DNA of 50,229 nucleotides from Candidatus Oscillibacter excrementigallinarum (GTDB lineage: Bacteria; Bacillota; Clostridia; Oscillospirales; Oscillospiraceae), in contig DWZJ01000073.1 of the NCBI GenBank assembly GCA_019118245.1, positions 1 to 50,229 of the forward strand. The letters are read 5' to 3'. A program made the translations under genes and the position numbers. Positions 32,885 through 40,899 of this stretch are shown here, piece after piece. The stretch's first letter is position 1; each line of letters begins with the position of its first letter. The notes under the pieces are model-generated. The model did not search any database, had not been told where the DNA came from, and saw nothing but the letters and a program-made list of their open reading frames with translations.

Positions 32885-32923
32885 CTGTTTACCTCCCAGC
32901 AACACCTTGCTCTGTCCACCGTC

Positions 32924-32970
32924 GCGGCGCTGGGATTCCCGGCCCTTTTCGGGCCGCCAATCCCGCCGCT
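32924..32970. repeat. GC-rich hairpin repeat, copy A
   Basis: Inverted arms 32924-32945 and 32951-32970 with GGGATT pairing AATCCC. A second copy at 35234-35278 has GCGATT pairing AATCGC: both sides of the stem changed together, so the pairing is maintained. Confidence 0.75.
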
Positions 32971-33035
32971 CTTGCTCACCGTCGGGCCAAGCCGGTTGAC
33001 CGGCGCTGCCCGCGCCTGCCAACCGGGGCCCTTCC

Positions 33036-33131
33036 TCGAAATCAGCTCGCTTACTCTGCCGCTGGCAGCGCTTCGCTGATTTTCTCGAAATGAGCTCGCT
33101 TCTTCCGCCACCGGCAGCGCTTCGCTCATTT
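33036..33131. repeat. Two tandem 49-bp hairpin repeats abutting the uvrB stop
   Basis: Copy 1 has arms AAATCAGC (33039-33046) and GCTGATTT (33075-33082); copy 2 has AAATGAGC (33088-33095) and GCTCATTT (33124-33131), the latter including the uvrB stop codon. The stem base pair changes on both sides between copies. A third, longer member lies at 35286-35391. Copy 2 may end uvrB transcription. Confidence 0.8.
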
Positions 33132-35093
33132 CCCCCGCAGCTCGATGATGCGGTCACGCAGCACAGCGGCGTATTCGAATTCCAGCATCTTGCTGGCCTC
33201 CCGCATCTCCTTCTCCAGCTTGGCGATCTCCGCCGCCCGCTCCTGCTCCGTCAGCTTGCGCTTGCGGCGGGACCGGTGGGTGTCCTCCTCGGCGGTCTGG
33301 GAGATCTCCAGGATCTCCCGGACGCCCTTGATGATGGTCTTGGGCACGATGCCGTGTTCTTTGTTATAGGCGTCCTGGATGGACCGGCGGCGCTCCGTCT
33401 CGTCGATGGCCGCCCGCATGGAGGGCGTGATCTCGTCGGCGTACATGATGACCAGGCCGTCGGCGTTTCTCGCCGCCCGGCCGATGGTCTGGATCAAACT
33501 GGTCTCGGACCGGAGGAAGCCCTCCTTGTCCGCATCCAGGATGGCCACCAGGCTGACCTCCGGCAGGTCCAGGCCCTCCCGCAGGAGGTTGATGCCCACC
33601 AGCACGTCGAACTCGCCTAGCCGCAGGCTGCGGATGATTTCCATCCGTTCGATGGTCTGGACGTCGGAGTGCATGTACCGCACCCGGATGCCGGCGTTTT
33701 TCAGATACTCCGTCAGGTCCTCCGCCATCTTCTTGGTGAGGGTGGTCACCAGCACCCGCTCGTCTCGGGCGGCCCGGGCACGGATCTCGTCCATCAGGTC
33801 GTCGATCTGGCCGGTGACGGGGCGGACCTCCACCCTGGGGTCCAGCAGGCCCGTGGGGCGGATCACCTGCTCCACCACCTGGTCCGCCCGCTCCCGCTCA
33901 TAGGGGCCGGGCGTTGCCGAGACGAACACCGCCTGGCCGATGCGCCCCTCGAACTCCTCGAATTTCAACGGCCGGTTGTCGTAGGCGCAGGGCAGCCGGA
34001 AGCCGTACTTCACCAGGGAGTCCTTCCGGGCGTGGTCGCCGTTGTACATGGCCCGGACCTGGGGCAGCGTCACGTGGCTCTCGTCCACGAACAGCAGGAA
34101 GTCGTCCGGGAAGAAGTCCAGCAGCGTCATGGGGGCGGAGCCCTCCGGCCGGCCGGAGATGATGCGGGAGTAGTTCTCAATGCCGGAGCAGTAGCCCAGC
34201 TCCGCCATCATCTCCATGTCGTACTCCGTCCGCTGGCGGAGCCGCTGGGCCTCCACCAGCTGGTCGTTGTCGGTGAAGTATTTCACCTGGTCATCCAGCT
34301 CCCGCCGGATCTCCTGGATGGCCTTGTCCATCTTGTCCTTGGTGGTGACGTAGTGGCTGGCGGGATAGATGGCCACGTGGTTCAGCACCCGGTTCACGCT
34401 GCCGGTGACGGGGTTGAAGTCGCTGATGCGGTCGATCTCGTCCCCGAAGAACTCCACCCGGATGGCGTGGTCCCGGTAGTAGGCGGGGTAGATCTCCACG
34501 GTATCCCCCCGGACCCGGACCATATTCCGCTCAAAGGCGATGTCGTTGCGCTCATAGCGGATCTCGATCAGGCGCCGCAGCAGCTCATCCCGGTCCCACT
34601 CGGCCCCCACCCGGAGGGACACCACCAGGTTGGCGAAGTCGTCCGGCTCGCCCAGGCCATAGATGCAGGAGACGGAGGACACCACGATCACATCCCGCCG
34701 CTCCAGCAGGGCGCAGGTGGCGGACAGCCGCAGCCGGTCGATCTCGTCATTGGTGGCGGCATCCTTGGCGATATAGGTGTCCGTGTGGGGAATATACGCC
34801 TCCGGCTGGTAGTAGTCATAGTAGGAGACGAAGTACTCCACCGCGTTGTTGGGGAAAAACTCCTTGAACTCGGCGCACAGCTGGGCGGCCAGGGTCTTGT
34901 TGTGGGCCAGCACCAGCGTGGGCCGCTGGACGGCCTCGATGACCTTGGCCATGGTAAAGGTCTTGCCAGAGCCGGTGACGCCCAGCAGCACCTGCTCCTT
35001 CAGCCCGTTCTCGATGCCCTCCGCCAGGGCTGCAATGGCCTGGGGCTGGTCCCCGGAGGGCTTGTATTCAGAGACGACTTCAAATTTCGGCAT
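33126..35093 (-). CDS. uvrB: Excinuclease ABC subunit B
   Basis: A 655-residue UvrB helicase-like protein: Walker A GVTGSGKT (about 38-45), a beta-hairpin with [25 protein letters not shown] motif ([11 protein letters not shown]), ATPG and QTIGRAARN helicase motifs, and a C-terminal UVR motif ([23 protein letters not shown]) that binds UvrC. It acts in nucleotide excision repair. The start at 35093 ([20 protein letters not shown]) is the family start; GGAG is eleven bases upstream. Its promoter carries an SOS-like box. Confidence 0.97.
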   Translation of the reverse strand: MPKFEVVSEYKPSGDQPQAIAALAEGIENGLKEQVLLGVTGSGKTFTMAKVIEAVQRPTLVLAHNKTLAAQLCAEFKEFFPNNAVEYFVSYYDYYQPEAYIPHTDTYIAKDAATNDEIDRLRLSATCALLERRDVIVVSSVSCIYGLGEPDDFANLVVSLRVGAEWDRDELLRRLIEIRYERNDIAFERNMVRVRGDTVEIYPAYYRDHAIRVEFFGDEIDRISDFNPVTGSVNRVLNHVAIYPASHYVTTKDKMDKAIQEIRRELDDQVKYFTDNDQLVEAQRLRQRTEYDMEMMAELGYCSGIENYSRIISGRPEGSAPMTLLDFFPDDFLLFVDESHVTLPQVRAMYNGDHARKDSLVKYGFRLPCAYDNRPLKFEEFEGRIGQAVFVSATPGPYERERADQVVEQVIRPTGLLDPRVEVRPVTGQIDDLMDEIRARAARDERVLVTTLTKKMAEDLTEYLKNAGIRVRYMHSDVQTIERMEIIRSLRLGEFDVLVGINLLREGLDLPEVSLVAILDADKEGFLRSETSLIQTIGRAARNADGLVIMYADEITPSMRAAIDETERRRSIQDAYNKEHGIVPKTIIKGVREILEISQTAEEDTHRSRRKRKLTEQERAAEIAKLEKEMREASKMLEFEYAAVLRDRIIELRGK

Positions 35094-35137
35094 AGCAGCA
35101 GTATCTCCACACATCCAACAGATTTTCAGCCACGGTC

Positions 35138-35176
35138 ATCCTACCACGCCCGCCGCCGTTTTGCAACATTTGTTCG
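35138..35176 (-). promoter_or_regulatory. uvrB promoter overlapped by a LexA-like (SOS) box
   Basis: On the minus strand TTGCAA (35166-35161) and TAGGAT (35143-35138) have a 17-base spacer. CGAAC-AAAT-GTTGC (35176-35163) matches 8 of 10 defined bases of the Gram-positive LexA consensus CGAAC-N4-GTTCG and overlaps the -35. DNA-damage induction of uvrB is expected. Confidence 0.6.
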
Positions 35177-35233
35177 ATAGATATTTGTGTCCCGGAGAGG
35201 GGGTCTAGGGGAAAACCTCCGGTTTGCACCGTT

Positions 35234-35600
35234 GCGGCATTGCGATTCCCGGCCCTAGCAGGCCGCCAATCGCGCCGCTGCCTCGAAAGCGGATCTCCGC
35301 GCTAAGAGCCGTCGCTGCGCGCCGGTTGCGCTCCGAAACGCGTCTGCGGACGCAGTCGCTTAATCCGCCACAGGCGGCGCTTCGCCGCTTTCCCCAGTTC
35401 GTTCGCCAGCGGCGAACGAAAAAATTTCAATCATTTTCGGCAGGGCGTGTACCTGCCGAAAATACCTTGACCTGTGCGCCTTGGGCGCACACACCAGTGA
35501 CGCAGCGTCACTGGTGTGGGGGAATCTACTGCGCAGCCGTTAGCGGCTTTGCCGCTTTACGGATGCGGCGTGCCCCTTGCGGGCAAAGGGGGGACGCAGT
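35234..35600. repeat. Hairpin-rich non-coding region between uvrB and radC
   Basis: About 370 bases without a gene. It contains copy B of the GC-rich hairpin (35234-35278), a third member of the AAA-stem repeat with arms AAAGCGG (35286-35292) and CCGCTTT (35385-35391), and further perfect hairpins at 35400-35422, 35433-35464, 35474-35490 and 35491-35518. None has a clear T tract. The succession suggests nested insertions of palindromic repeats. Confidence 0.7.
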
Positions 35601-35607
35601 CCCCTCT

Positions 35608-36282
35608 TTACGCCAGCATCCCGCTGTCCGCCATAGACACAAAGTCCCGGTCCGCCACGATGATGTGGTCCACCAGCTCCACGCCGATGGTCCGCAGGGC
35701 CTCCCGCACCTGCAGCGTGGTACTGGTGTCCTCGGGCGAGGGCAGGGCCACGCCGCTGGGATGATTGTGGGAGAGGATCACCGCGCTGGCGGAGGTCAGC
35801 AGCACCGTCTCCATCACCTTGCGGATGTTCAGGTCCGCGCTGGCCGCGCCCCCATCCGCCAGACGCTTGCAGCCCAGCAGTTTTCCCTTCCGGTCCAGGC
35901 ACATGAGATAGACCACCTCACGGGTCTCTCCGGCAAAGCGCTCCAGCAGATAGGTGCCCGCCCGCTCGGTGGAGTTGATGACCGTCTCCTGGGCCGCGTC
36001 CGCCAGGCGGGCCTTGCGGCTGATCCTGGACACCAGGGACAGCAGCACGGCGGCGCTCTCGCCGATGCCCTCCACCCTCTGCAGGTCCTCCACCGGGGCA
36101 TTCAGCACGGCGGAGAGGGAGCCGTACCGCTCCATCAGGGCGTGGGCGATGGGATTGGTGTCCCGCCGGGGGATGGCGTAATACAGCAGCAGCTCCAGGG
36201 CCTCGTGGTCCGCAAAGCCCTCCAGCCCCGTCTCCAGAAACCGCCGGCGCATCTTCTCCCGGTGTCCGTCGTGTATGCCCAT
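35608..36282 (-). CDS. radC: RadC-family JAB/MPN-domain protein
   Basis: A 224-residue RadC: an N-terminal helix-hairpin-helix-like region (LLYYAIPRRDTNPIAHALMERYGSLSAVLNAPVEDLQRVEGIGESAA) and a C-terminal JAB metalloprotease-like domain with the metal motif SHNHPSGVALPSPED and the upstream EVVYLMCLDRKGKLL strand. Its cellular role is unsettled despite the repair-gene name. AGGAGG six bases upstream fixes the start at 36282. It has its own promoter. Confidence 0.93.
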   Translation of the reverse strand: MGIHDGHREKMRRRFLETGLEGFADHEALELLLYYAIPRRDTNPIAHALMERYGSLSAVLNAPVEDLQRVEGIGESAAVLLSLVSRISRKARLADAAQETVINSTERAGTYLLERFAGETREVVYLMCLDRKGKLLGCKRLADGGAASADLNIRKVMETVLLTSASAVILSHNHPSGVALPSPEDTSTTLQVREALRTIGVELVDHIIVADRDFVSMADSGMLA

Positions 36283-36339
36283 AAAGGGCCTCCTCTCCGC
36301 TGAAGCAGCCCGTTTTCGGGCATAGATTTGGAACATCTT

Positions 36340-36368
36340 ATTATACCACGGGGCGGTCCATATCACAA
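36340..36368 (-). promoter_or_regulatory. radC promoter
   Basis: On the minus strand TTGTGA (36368-36363) and TATAAT (36345-36340) with a 17-base spacer, about 55 bases before the start codon. Confidence 0.75.
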
Positions 36369-36447
36369 GCAGAATTCCCATTTGTAAAATAGAGATGAGG
36401 GAACGCCGCCGCGCCGGTAAAATTTGCGGGACTTTTCCGCCGCCGCC

Positions 36448-36476
36448 TTGACATGGGGCAGAATTTGGCATAATAT
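36448..36476 (+). promoter_or_regulatory. Promoter of the M-box / mgtE transcript
   Basis: TTGACA (36448-36453), 17-base spacer, TAATAT (36471-36476), about 25 bases before the riboswitch. Confidence 0.88.
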
Positions 36477-36499
36477 GAAAAAAGAGTTTTGGAAAAACT

Positions 36500-36732
36500 G
36501 CATACCGTCCGGTAGGTAAGGCTACCACAGGGATACGGATCGCTGCCGCGGAGTGATGGAGACATCATGAGAGGGTTTGAACAGGTGCTATCGAACACGA
36601 AGGTATCATCTAACGTGATTTCACCGCCTTGTGAGGCTAAAGCTTGAACGGCAGCGGGGCCCGCTGACGCGGTGCCCCCGTTTTGACGCGGAAATCTCCG
36701 ACTGCACCGGACGGGAGCGGCCGGTTTTTTTG
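36500..36732 (+). promoter_or_regulatory. M-box (ykoK) magnesium riboswitch with expression platform
   Basis: The conserved core is seen in order: GGTAGGTAAGGCTACCAC (36511-36528), GGATACGGATCGCTGCCGC (36531-36549), GATGGAGACATCATGAGAG (36556-36574) and GTGAGGCTAAAGCTTGA (36631-36647). This is the ykoK leader, which folds upon Mg2+ binding and stops transcription. Two possible terminators follow: GGGGCCCGC/GCGGTGCCCC with TTTT (36656-36684), and ACCGG/CCGGT with seven T residues (36706-36731). The gene behind it is the Mg2+ transporter mgtE, the classic target. Confidence 0.92.
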
Positions 36733-36767
36733 TTTTGCGGAGAAACGGCGGAAAGGAGGACGCGCAT

Positions 36768-38150
36768 ATGCTGGAACAGGATGAGCGGCGGGACGAGCTG
36801 CTGGAGAAGATCGAGGATCTGATCTCCCGAAAACGCTATGCGGAGCTGCGCGACCTTCTGCTGCCCCTGGAGGCCCAGGACATCGCGGGGCTCTTTATGG
36901 AGCTGGACGACAAGGTGCCCATGGTCTTTCGCCTGCTGCCCAAGGAGCAGGCGGCGGAGGTATTCGTGGAGCTGGACTCCGAGGAGCAGGAGATCCTGAT
37001 CCAGAGCTTCTCCAACACCGAGCTGAAAGAGGTGCTGGACGAGCTGTATCTGGACGACGCGGTGGACATCGTGGAGGAGATGCCCGCCAACGTGGTCAAA
37101 CGCATCCTGCGCCACGCGGATCCGGAGGTCCGCAAGAGCATCAACGAGATCTTGAAATACCCCGACGACTGCGCCGGCAGCATCATGACCACGGAGTACG
37201 TGGACCTGAAGGCCACCATGACGGTGGAGGCCGCCCTGAAGCGCATCCGCCGCACCGGCCCGGACAAGGAGACCATCAACATCTGCTACGTCATCGACGA
37301 GGGCCGCCACCTGCTGGGCTATCTCTCCATCCGGACCATCCTGCTGTCCGAGGAGGATGACGTCATCGGGGACATCATGGACACCCATGTGATCTCCGCC
37401 AACACCCTGGACGACCAGGAGGACGTGGCCCAGATCCTGAACAAATACGACTTCCTGGCCCTGCCCATCGTGGACACGGAGAACCGCCTGGTGGGCATCG
37501 TCACCGTGGACGACGCCATGGACGTCCTGCAGGAGGAGGCCACCGAGGACATCGAGAAGATGGCCGCCATCCTGCCCAGCGACAAGCCGTATCTCAAGAC
37601 CGGCGTGTTCGAGACCTGGAAGGCCCGGACCCCCTGGCTGATGATGCTGATGCTGTCCGCCACCTTCACCGGGATGATCCTGACCCATTTTGAAAACTCC
37701 CTGGCGGCGGTGCCCATCCTCACGTCCTATATCCCCATGCTGTCGGGCACCGGCGGCAACAGCGGCACCCAGGCCTCCACGGCGGTGATTCGCGCCCTGT
37801 CCCTGGGGGAGGTCCGGTTTTCCGACCTGCTTCGGGTGGTGTGGAAGGAGTGCCGGGTGGCCCTGATCTGCGGGGCGTGCCTGGCGGCCGCCAACTTTGT
37901 GAAGATGATGGTGGTGGACTGCTGGCTGCTGAGCAACCCCACGGTGACGCCGGCGGTGGCGGCGGTGGTGTGCTGCACCCTGGTGGGGACGGTGGCCTGC
38001 GCCAAGCTGGTGGGCGCCTCCCTGCCCATTCTGGCGGAGAAGGTGGGCTTCGACCCGGCGGTGATGGCCTCGCCCTTCATCAGCACCATCGTGGACGCGC
38101 TGTCCCTGCTGATCTACTTCCGGTTTGCAACTTGGATCTTAGGGGTATAA
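36768..38150 (+). CDS. mgtE: Magnesium transporter MgtE
   Basis: A 460-residue MgtE: N-terminal helical domain (residues 1-125), two CBS domains (about 130-255) that sense cytoplasmic Mg2+, a connecting helix, and five membrane helices (about 280-458) with the pore motif GTGGNSGTQAST. It imports Mg2+. AAAGGAGGA eight bases upstream sets the start. Regulation is by the M-box leader at the RNA level and by the CBS domains at the protein level. Confidence 0.96.
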   Translation: MLEQDERRDELLEKIEDLISRKRYAELRDLLLPLEAQDIAGLFMELDDKVPMVFRLLPKEQAAEVFVELDSEEQEILIQSFSNTELKEVLDELYLDDAVDIVEEMPANVVKRILRHADPEVRKSINEILKYPDDCAGSIMTTEYVDLKATMTVEAALKRIRRTGPDKETINICYVIDEGRHLLGYLSIRTILLSEEDDVIGDIMDTHVISANTLDDQEDVAQILNKYDFLALPIVDTENRLVGIVTVDDAMDVLQEEATEDIEKMAAILPSDKPYLKTGVFETWKARTPWLMMLMLSATFTGMILTHFENSLAAVPILTSYIPMLSGTGGNSGTQASTAVIRALSLGEVRFSDLLRVVWKECRVALICGACLAAANFVKMMVVDCWLLSNPTVTPAVAAVVCCTLVGTVACAKLVGASLPILAEKVGFDPAVMASPFISTIVDALSLLIYFRFATWILGV

Positions 38151-38162
38151 ATCATTTGAAAA

Positions 38163-38194
38163 GGCGGGCTGCTCTATGAGCGGCCCGCCTTTTT
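38163..38194 (+). terminator. mgtE terminator
   Basis: A perfect 12-bp stem GGCGGGC-TGCTC / GAGCG-GCCCGCC apart from one offset, three-base loop and five T residues, 12 bases after the stop. Confidence 0.9.
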
Positions 38195-38380
38195 ATGCAA
38201 AATTTTTATAACACATTTTATGCGATAAAAGTTAACATATATTTCGCATTTTCTGCCTTATATAATATTTTTACAACACAAATCCAAAAGTATGACGTCA
38301 TTTTGAAATCACAATGCATTCTGATGATTTAACCAGTCTGTAGTACAATACAGGAACTCAGTAAGAAAGGAGACTCATTT
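38195..38380 (+). promoter_or_regulatory. AT-rich region upstream of a small cysteine-rich gene
   Basis: This 185-base stretch is far more AT-rich than its surroundings. Several -10-like TATAAT or TACAAT sequences occur (for example TATAAT near 38263 and TACAAT near 38344), but no -35 with good spacing could be fixed. It most likely holds the promoter of the 57-codon gene. Confidence 0.4.
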
Positions 38381-38554
38381 ATGGACGCATTCACCTGCTC
38401 CGACTGCGCACACTACTACCAGCACTACATCCGGCGGCAGCGCCGGTTTGTGGAGATCCACGACGGCCACTGTGTCGCCGCGCCCCGCACCAAAAACCGG
38501 ACGCCGGACACGCCCGCCTGTGACAAATTTTTACCCCGGCCGGGCCGTACATAA
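38381..38554 (+). CDS. Small cysteine-rich, probably zinc-binding protein
   Basis: A 57-residue protein: MDAFTCSDCAHYYQHYIRRQ opens with a CxxC pair, then EIHDGHC and PACDKF give further His and Cys residues. Four cysteines and several histidines in so short a protein suggest a metal site. The basic middle part could contact nucleic acid. AAAGGAG eight bases upstream of the ATG supports it. It precedes a DUF1540 gene, another tiny cysteine-rich protein. Function unknown; too short for usual gene-length cut-offs. Confidence 0.7.
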   Translation: MDAFTCSDCAHYYQHYIRRQRRFVEIHDGHCVAAPRTKNRTPDTPACDKFLPRPGRT

Positions 38555-38625
38555 CCTGCCCGCTCCTGCGCACACTAGAGAGCGGCGAAAGCCAACCACT
38601 TTTTCACGCAGGAGGATCTTTTGTT

Positions 38626-38811
38626 ATGACGAACACCAACAACGGCTGCGCCTGCACCCCCAACCAGAGCATCAAGTGCACGGTCACCAACTGCGCCCAC
38701 CACTGCCAGGACCAGAACTACTGCGGTCTGAACACCATCACCGTGGGCACCCATGAGACCAATCCCACCAAGGTGGAGTGCACCGACTGCCAAAGCTTCC
38801 AGATGAAATAA
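38626..38811 (+). CDS. DUF1540-domain small cysteine-rich protein
   Basis: A 61-residue protein with the DUF1540 pattern: IKCTVTNCAHHCQDQNYCGLNTITVG and ECTDCQSFQ. Eight cysteines and two adjacent histidines suggest one or two bound metal ions. The family is common in spore-forming Clostridia and unknown in function. GGAGG about ten bases upstream fits the start. Confidence 0.85.
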   Translation: MTNTNNGCACTPNQSIKCTVTNCAHHCQDQNYCGLNTITVGTHETNPTKVECTDCQSFQMK

Positions 38812-38884
38812 CGGCCCCGCCGGGCTCCGGGGGCGGACCCGCCCCATGGCCCGGCGCCTACATACCGAAAAGGAGGCGGGGCGC

Positions 38885-39238
38885 ATGAAAGATCGCTGGC
38901 CGGCGCGGATCGCCGGCGCCGCGGCGGGGCTGGCCAACGGCCTCTTCGGGGGCGGCGGGGGCATGGTGTTCCTGCCCATCCTCTCCCGGTGGGGCAGCCT
39001 CTCCCAGCGGAAGCTGTACGCCACCTGTGTGGGCGTCATCTTCCCGGTGTGCCTGGTGTCCGCCGCCGTGTACCTGCTGCGGGGGGAGTTCTCCCTGACG
39101 GCGTCGCTGCCCTATCTGGCCGGCGGCATGGTGGGCGGCTGGATCGGCGGCAGGCTGTACGGCAGGATCTCCACCAAGTGGCTGAAGTGGCTGTTCGCCG
39201 CCTTCCTCTTCTACGCGGGGGTGAGGTATCTGCTGTGA
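38885..39238 (+). CDS. TauE/SafE-like permease, first half-protein
   Basis: A 117-residue membrane protein with four helices, starting ARIAGAAAGLANGLFGGGGGMVFLPIL, the glycine-rich entry loop of TauE/SafE (DUF81) transporters. Full-length family members are about 250 residues made of two such repeats; here only one repeat is present. AGGAGG eight bases upstream fixes the start. Its TGA overlaps the GTG start of the second half, so the two are made together and probably pair. Predicted role is export of a small anion such as sulfite or a sulfonate; not proven. Confidence 0.82.
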   Translation: MKDRWPARIAGAAAGLANGLFGGGGGMVFLPILSRWGSLSQRKLYATCVGVIFPVCLVSAAVYLLRGEFSLTASLPYLAGGMVGGWIGGRLYGRISTKWLKWLFAAFLFYAGVRYLL

Positions 39239-39600
39239 CGGACTGGATCATCCCCTTTCTCTGCGGCCTGGGGGCCAGCATCCTCTCCGCCTGGGGCGTG
39301 GGCGGCGGCACGCTGCTGCTGTTGGTGATGACCCTCTTTCTGGGCGTGGACCAGCGGACGGCCCAGGGCATCAACCTCCTGTTCTTCCTGCCCACCGCCG
39401 TCTCCGCCCTCATCTGCCACGCCAGGGGCGGCTATCTGGACAAGCCCACGCTGAAGCACGCCGTGCCCCTGGCGGTGGCCGCCGCCCTGGCCGGGGCCTG
39501 GATCGCCACCGCCCTGGACGTGGAGCTCCTGCGCAGGCCCTTCGGCGTGTACCTGCTGCTCTCCGGCGTCAGCCTGCTGTGGCCGCAAAAAAAGGCGTGA
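39235..39600 (+). CDS. TauE/SafE-like permease, second half-protein
   Basis: A 121-residue membrane protein with four helices and the matching glycine loop LGASILSAWGVGGGTLLLL. It starts at GTG within the stop of the first half (GTGA). The two frames differ, so this is not a simple in-frame stop mutation; an ancestral frameshift or a stable two-subunit form are both possible. Followed at once by a terminator. Confidence 0.8.
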   Translation: MTDWIIPFLCGLGASILSAWGVGGGTLLLLVMTLFLGVDQRTAQGINLLFFLPTAVSALICHARGGYLDKPTLKHAVPLAVAAALAGAWIATALDVELLRRPFGVYLLLSGVSLLWPQKKA

Positions 39601-39624
39601 CCTGATATCAGGTCACGTCTTTTT
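39585..39624. terminator. Bidirectional terminator between TauE/SafE and htrA genes
   Basis: A perfect 22-bp palindrome (39596-39617) with A7 on the left and TCTTTTT on the right, so it can end transcripts of both convergent operons. Confidence 0.88.
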
Positions 39625-39626
39625 CG

Positions 39627-40892
39627 TCATTCCGTCGGGGCCGTCAGGGTCAGCGTCACTTCCATGCGCTGGCCGTCCCGCCAGAGCTCCATGGTCACCT
39701 GGTCCCCCACATACAGCTGCCGGCGGACCCGCAGCAGCTCCTGGCTGGTGGTGACCTCCCGGCCGTTGGCGGAGAGGATGAAGTCTCCCGCCTGGATGCC
39801 CGCCCGGTCCGCCGCGGAGTCCGGCGTGACCTCCAGCACCTCCAGGCCCCAGACGCCGTCCTCCAGCCGGGTCCCGGTCTGGAGCACCGTCACCCCAAAG
39901 GAGGGCTCCGGCTGGATCTCGCCGTAGGCCAGCAGGTCGTTCACCAGCCGTGCCATGGAGGCGGAGGGGATGGCAAAGCCCAGGCCCTCCACATTGGAGT
40001 AATCCGAGCTCATCTTGATGGTGTTGATGCCCACCACCTGGCCGTAGGCGTTGATGAGGGGCCCGCCGGAGTTGCCGGAGTTCAGGGCCGCGTTGGTCTG
40101 GATCAGGTTCATGGTCCGGCCGTCCACCCACACGTCCCGGTTGATGGCGGAGACGATGCCGTCCGTCAGCGTCCCCCGGAGCTCCACCCCCAGGGGGTTT
40201 CCGATGGCGTAGACCTTGTCGCCCACCACCAGCTGATCCGAGTCGCCGAAGGTGGCGGCGGGAAGCCCTGTCAGATTCACCTTCAGCACCGCCAGGTCGT
40301 TCCGCTCATCCCCCGCCACATACAGGGCCTCATAGGTCCGGCCGGTGTCCAGAGCCACGGTGCAGTCCCGGCCCCCCTCCAGCACGTGATAGTTGGTGAG
40401 GATATAGCCGTCCGACCGGAAGATGACCCCGGTGCCCACGGAGACGCTGTCCTCCAGCTGGGCCATCACCGTCACCACCGACGGGTTCACCCGCTGGTAG
40501 ATCTCCTGGGCCGTCAGCTCCGGCCCCCGGTCCGTCTCCACCTCCAGCACGGCGCCCTCGCCCGTGGGATAGGTGGGGATGGTGATCTCTACGGAGGTCT
40601 CGCCGTCCTCCTCCCAGCCGTAGTCGTACCAATATTCAAAGCGGTCCGTGTACCGTCCCGGCGCCAGCCAGCTCCACACCAGCACGCCCGCCGCGATGCC
40701 CAGCACCACCGCCAGGCAGATCAGAAAGATCCACAGCCCCCGCCGGCTCTTTTTCCGGGGCTGCGCCGGCGGCGTGCTCCGCCCCGGCAGCGGGCGGCTG
40801 TACCGCTCCACCACCTCGCCGGGCACCGGCTGCCGGTAGATCTCCACCACCTCGCCGGGCAGGTGGGATGTCAACTGTTCCTTTTCCTCCAT
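39627..40892 (-). CDS. htrA: HtrA/DegP-family membrane-anchored serine protease
   Basis: A 421-residue trypsin-like protease. Cytoplasmic N-terminus (1-50) with a duplicated PGEVVExY element (12-19 and 24-31), one membrane helix (about 52-75), protease domain with His169 (TNYHV), Asp199 (NDLAVLK) and Ser275 (NSGNSGGPL), and a C-terminal PDZ domain (about 320-415). It degrades or refolds damaged exported proteins. It lies seven bases after a sensor-kinase gene and is probably part of the same envelope-stress operon. Confidence 0.94.
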   Translation of the reverse strand: MEEKEQLTSHLPGEVVEIYRQPVPGEVVERYSRPLPGRSTPPAQPRKKSRRGLWIFLICLAVVLGIAAGVLVWSWLAPGRYTDRFEYWYDYGWEEDGETSVEITIPTYPTGEGAVLEVETDRGPELTAQEIYQRVNPSVVTVMAQLEDSVSVGTGVIFRSDGYILTNYHVLEGGRDCTVALDTGRTYEALYVAGDERNDLAVLKVNLTGLPAATFGDSDQLVVGDKVYAIGNPLGVELRGTLTDGIVSAINRDVWVDGRTMNLIQTNAALNSGNSGGPLINAYGQVVGINTIKMSSDYSNVEGLGFAIPSASMARLVNDLLAYGEIQPEPSFGVTVLQTGTRLEDGVWGLEVLEVTPDSAADRAGIQAGDFILSANGREVTTSQELLRVRRQLYVGDQVTMELWRDGQRMEVTLTLTAPTE

Positions 40893-40899
40893 GCGCGCC

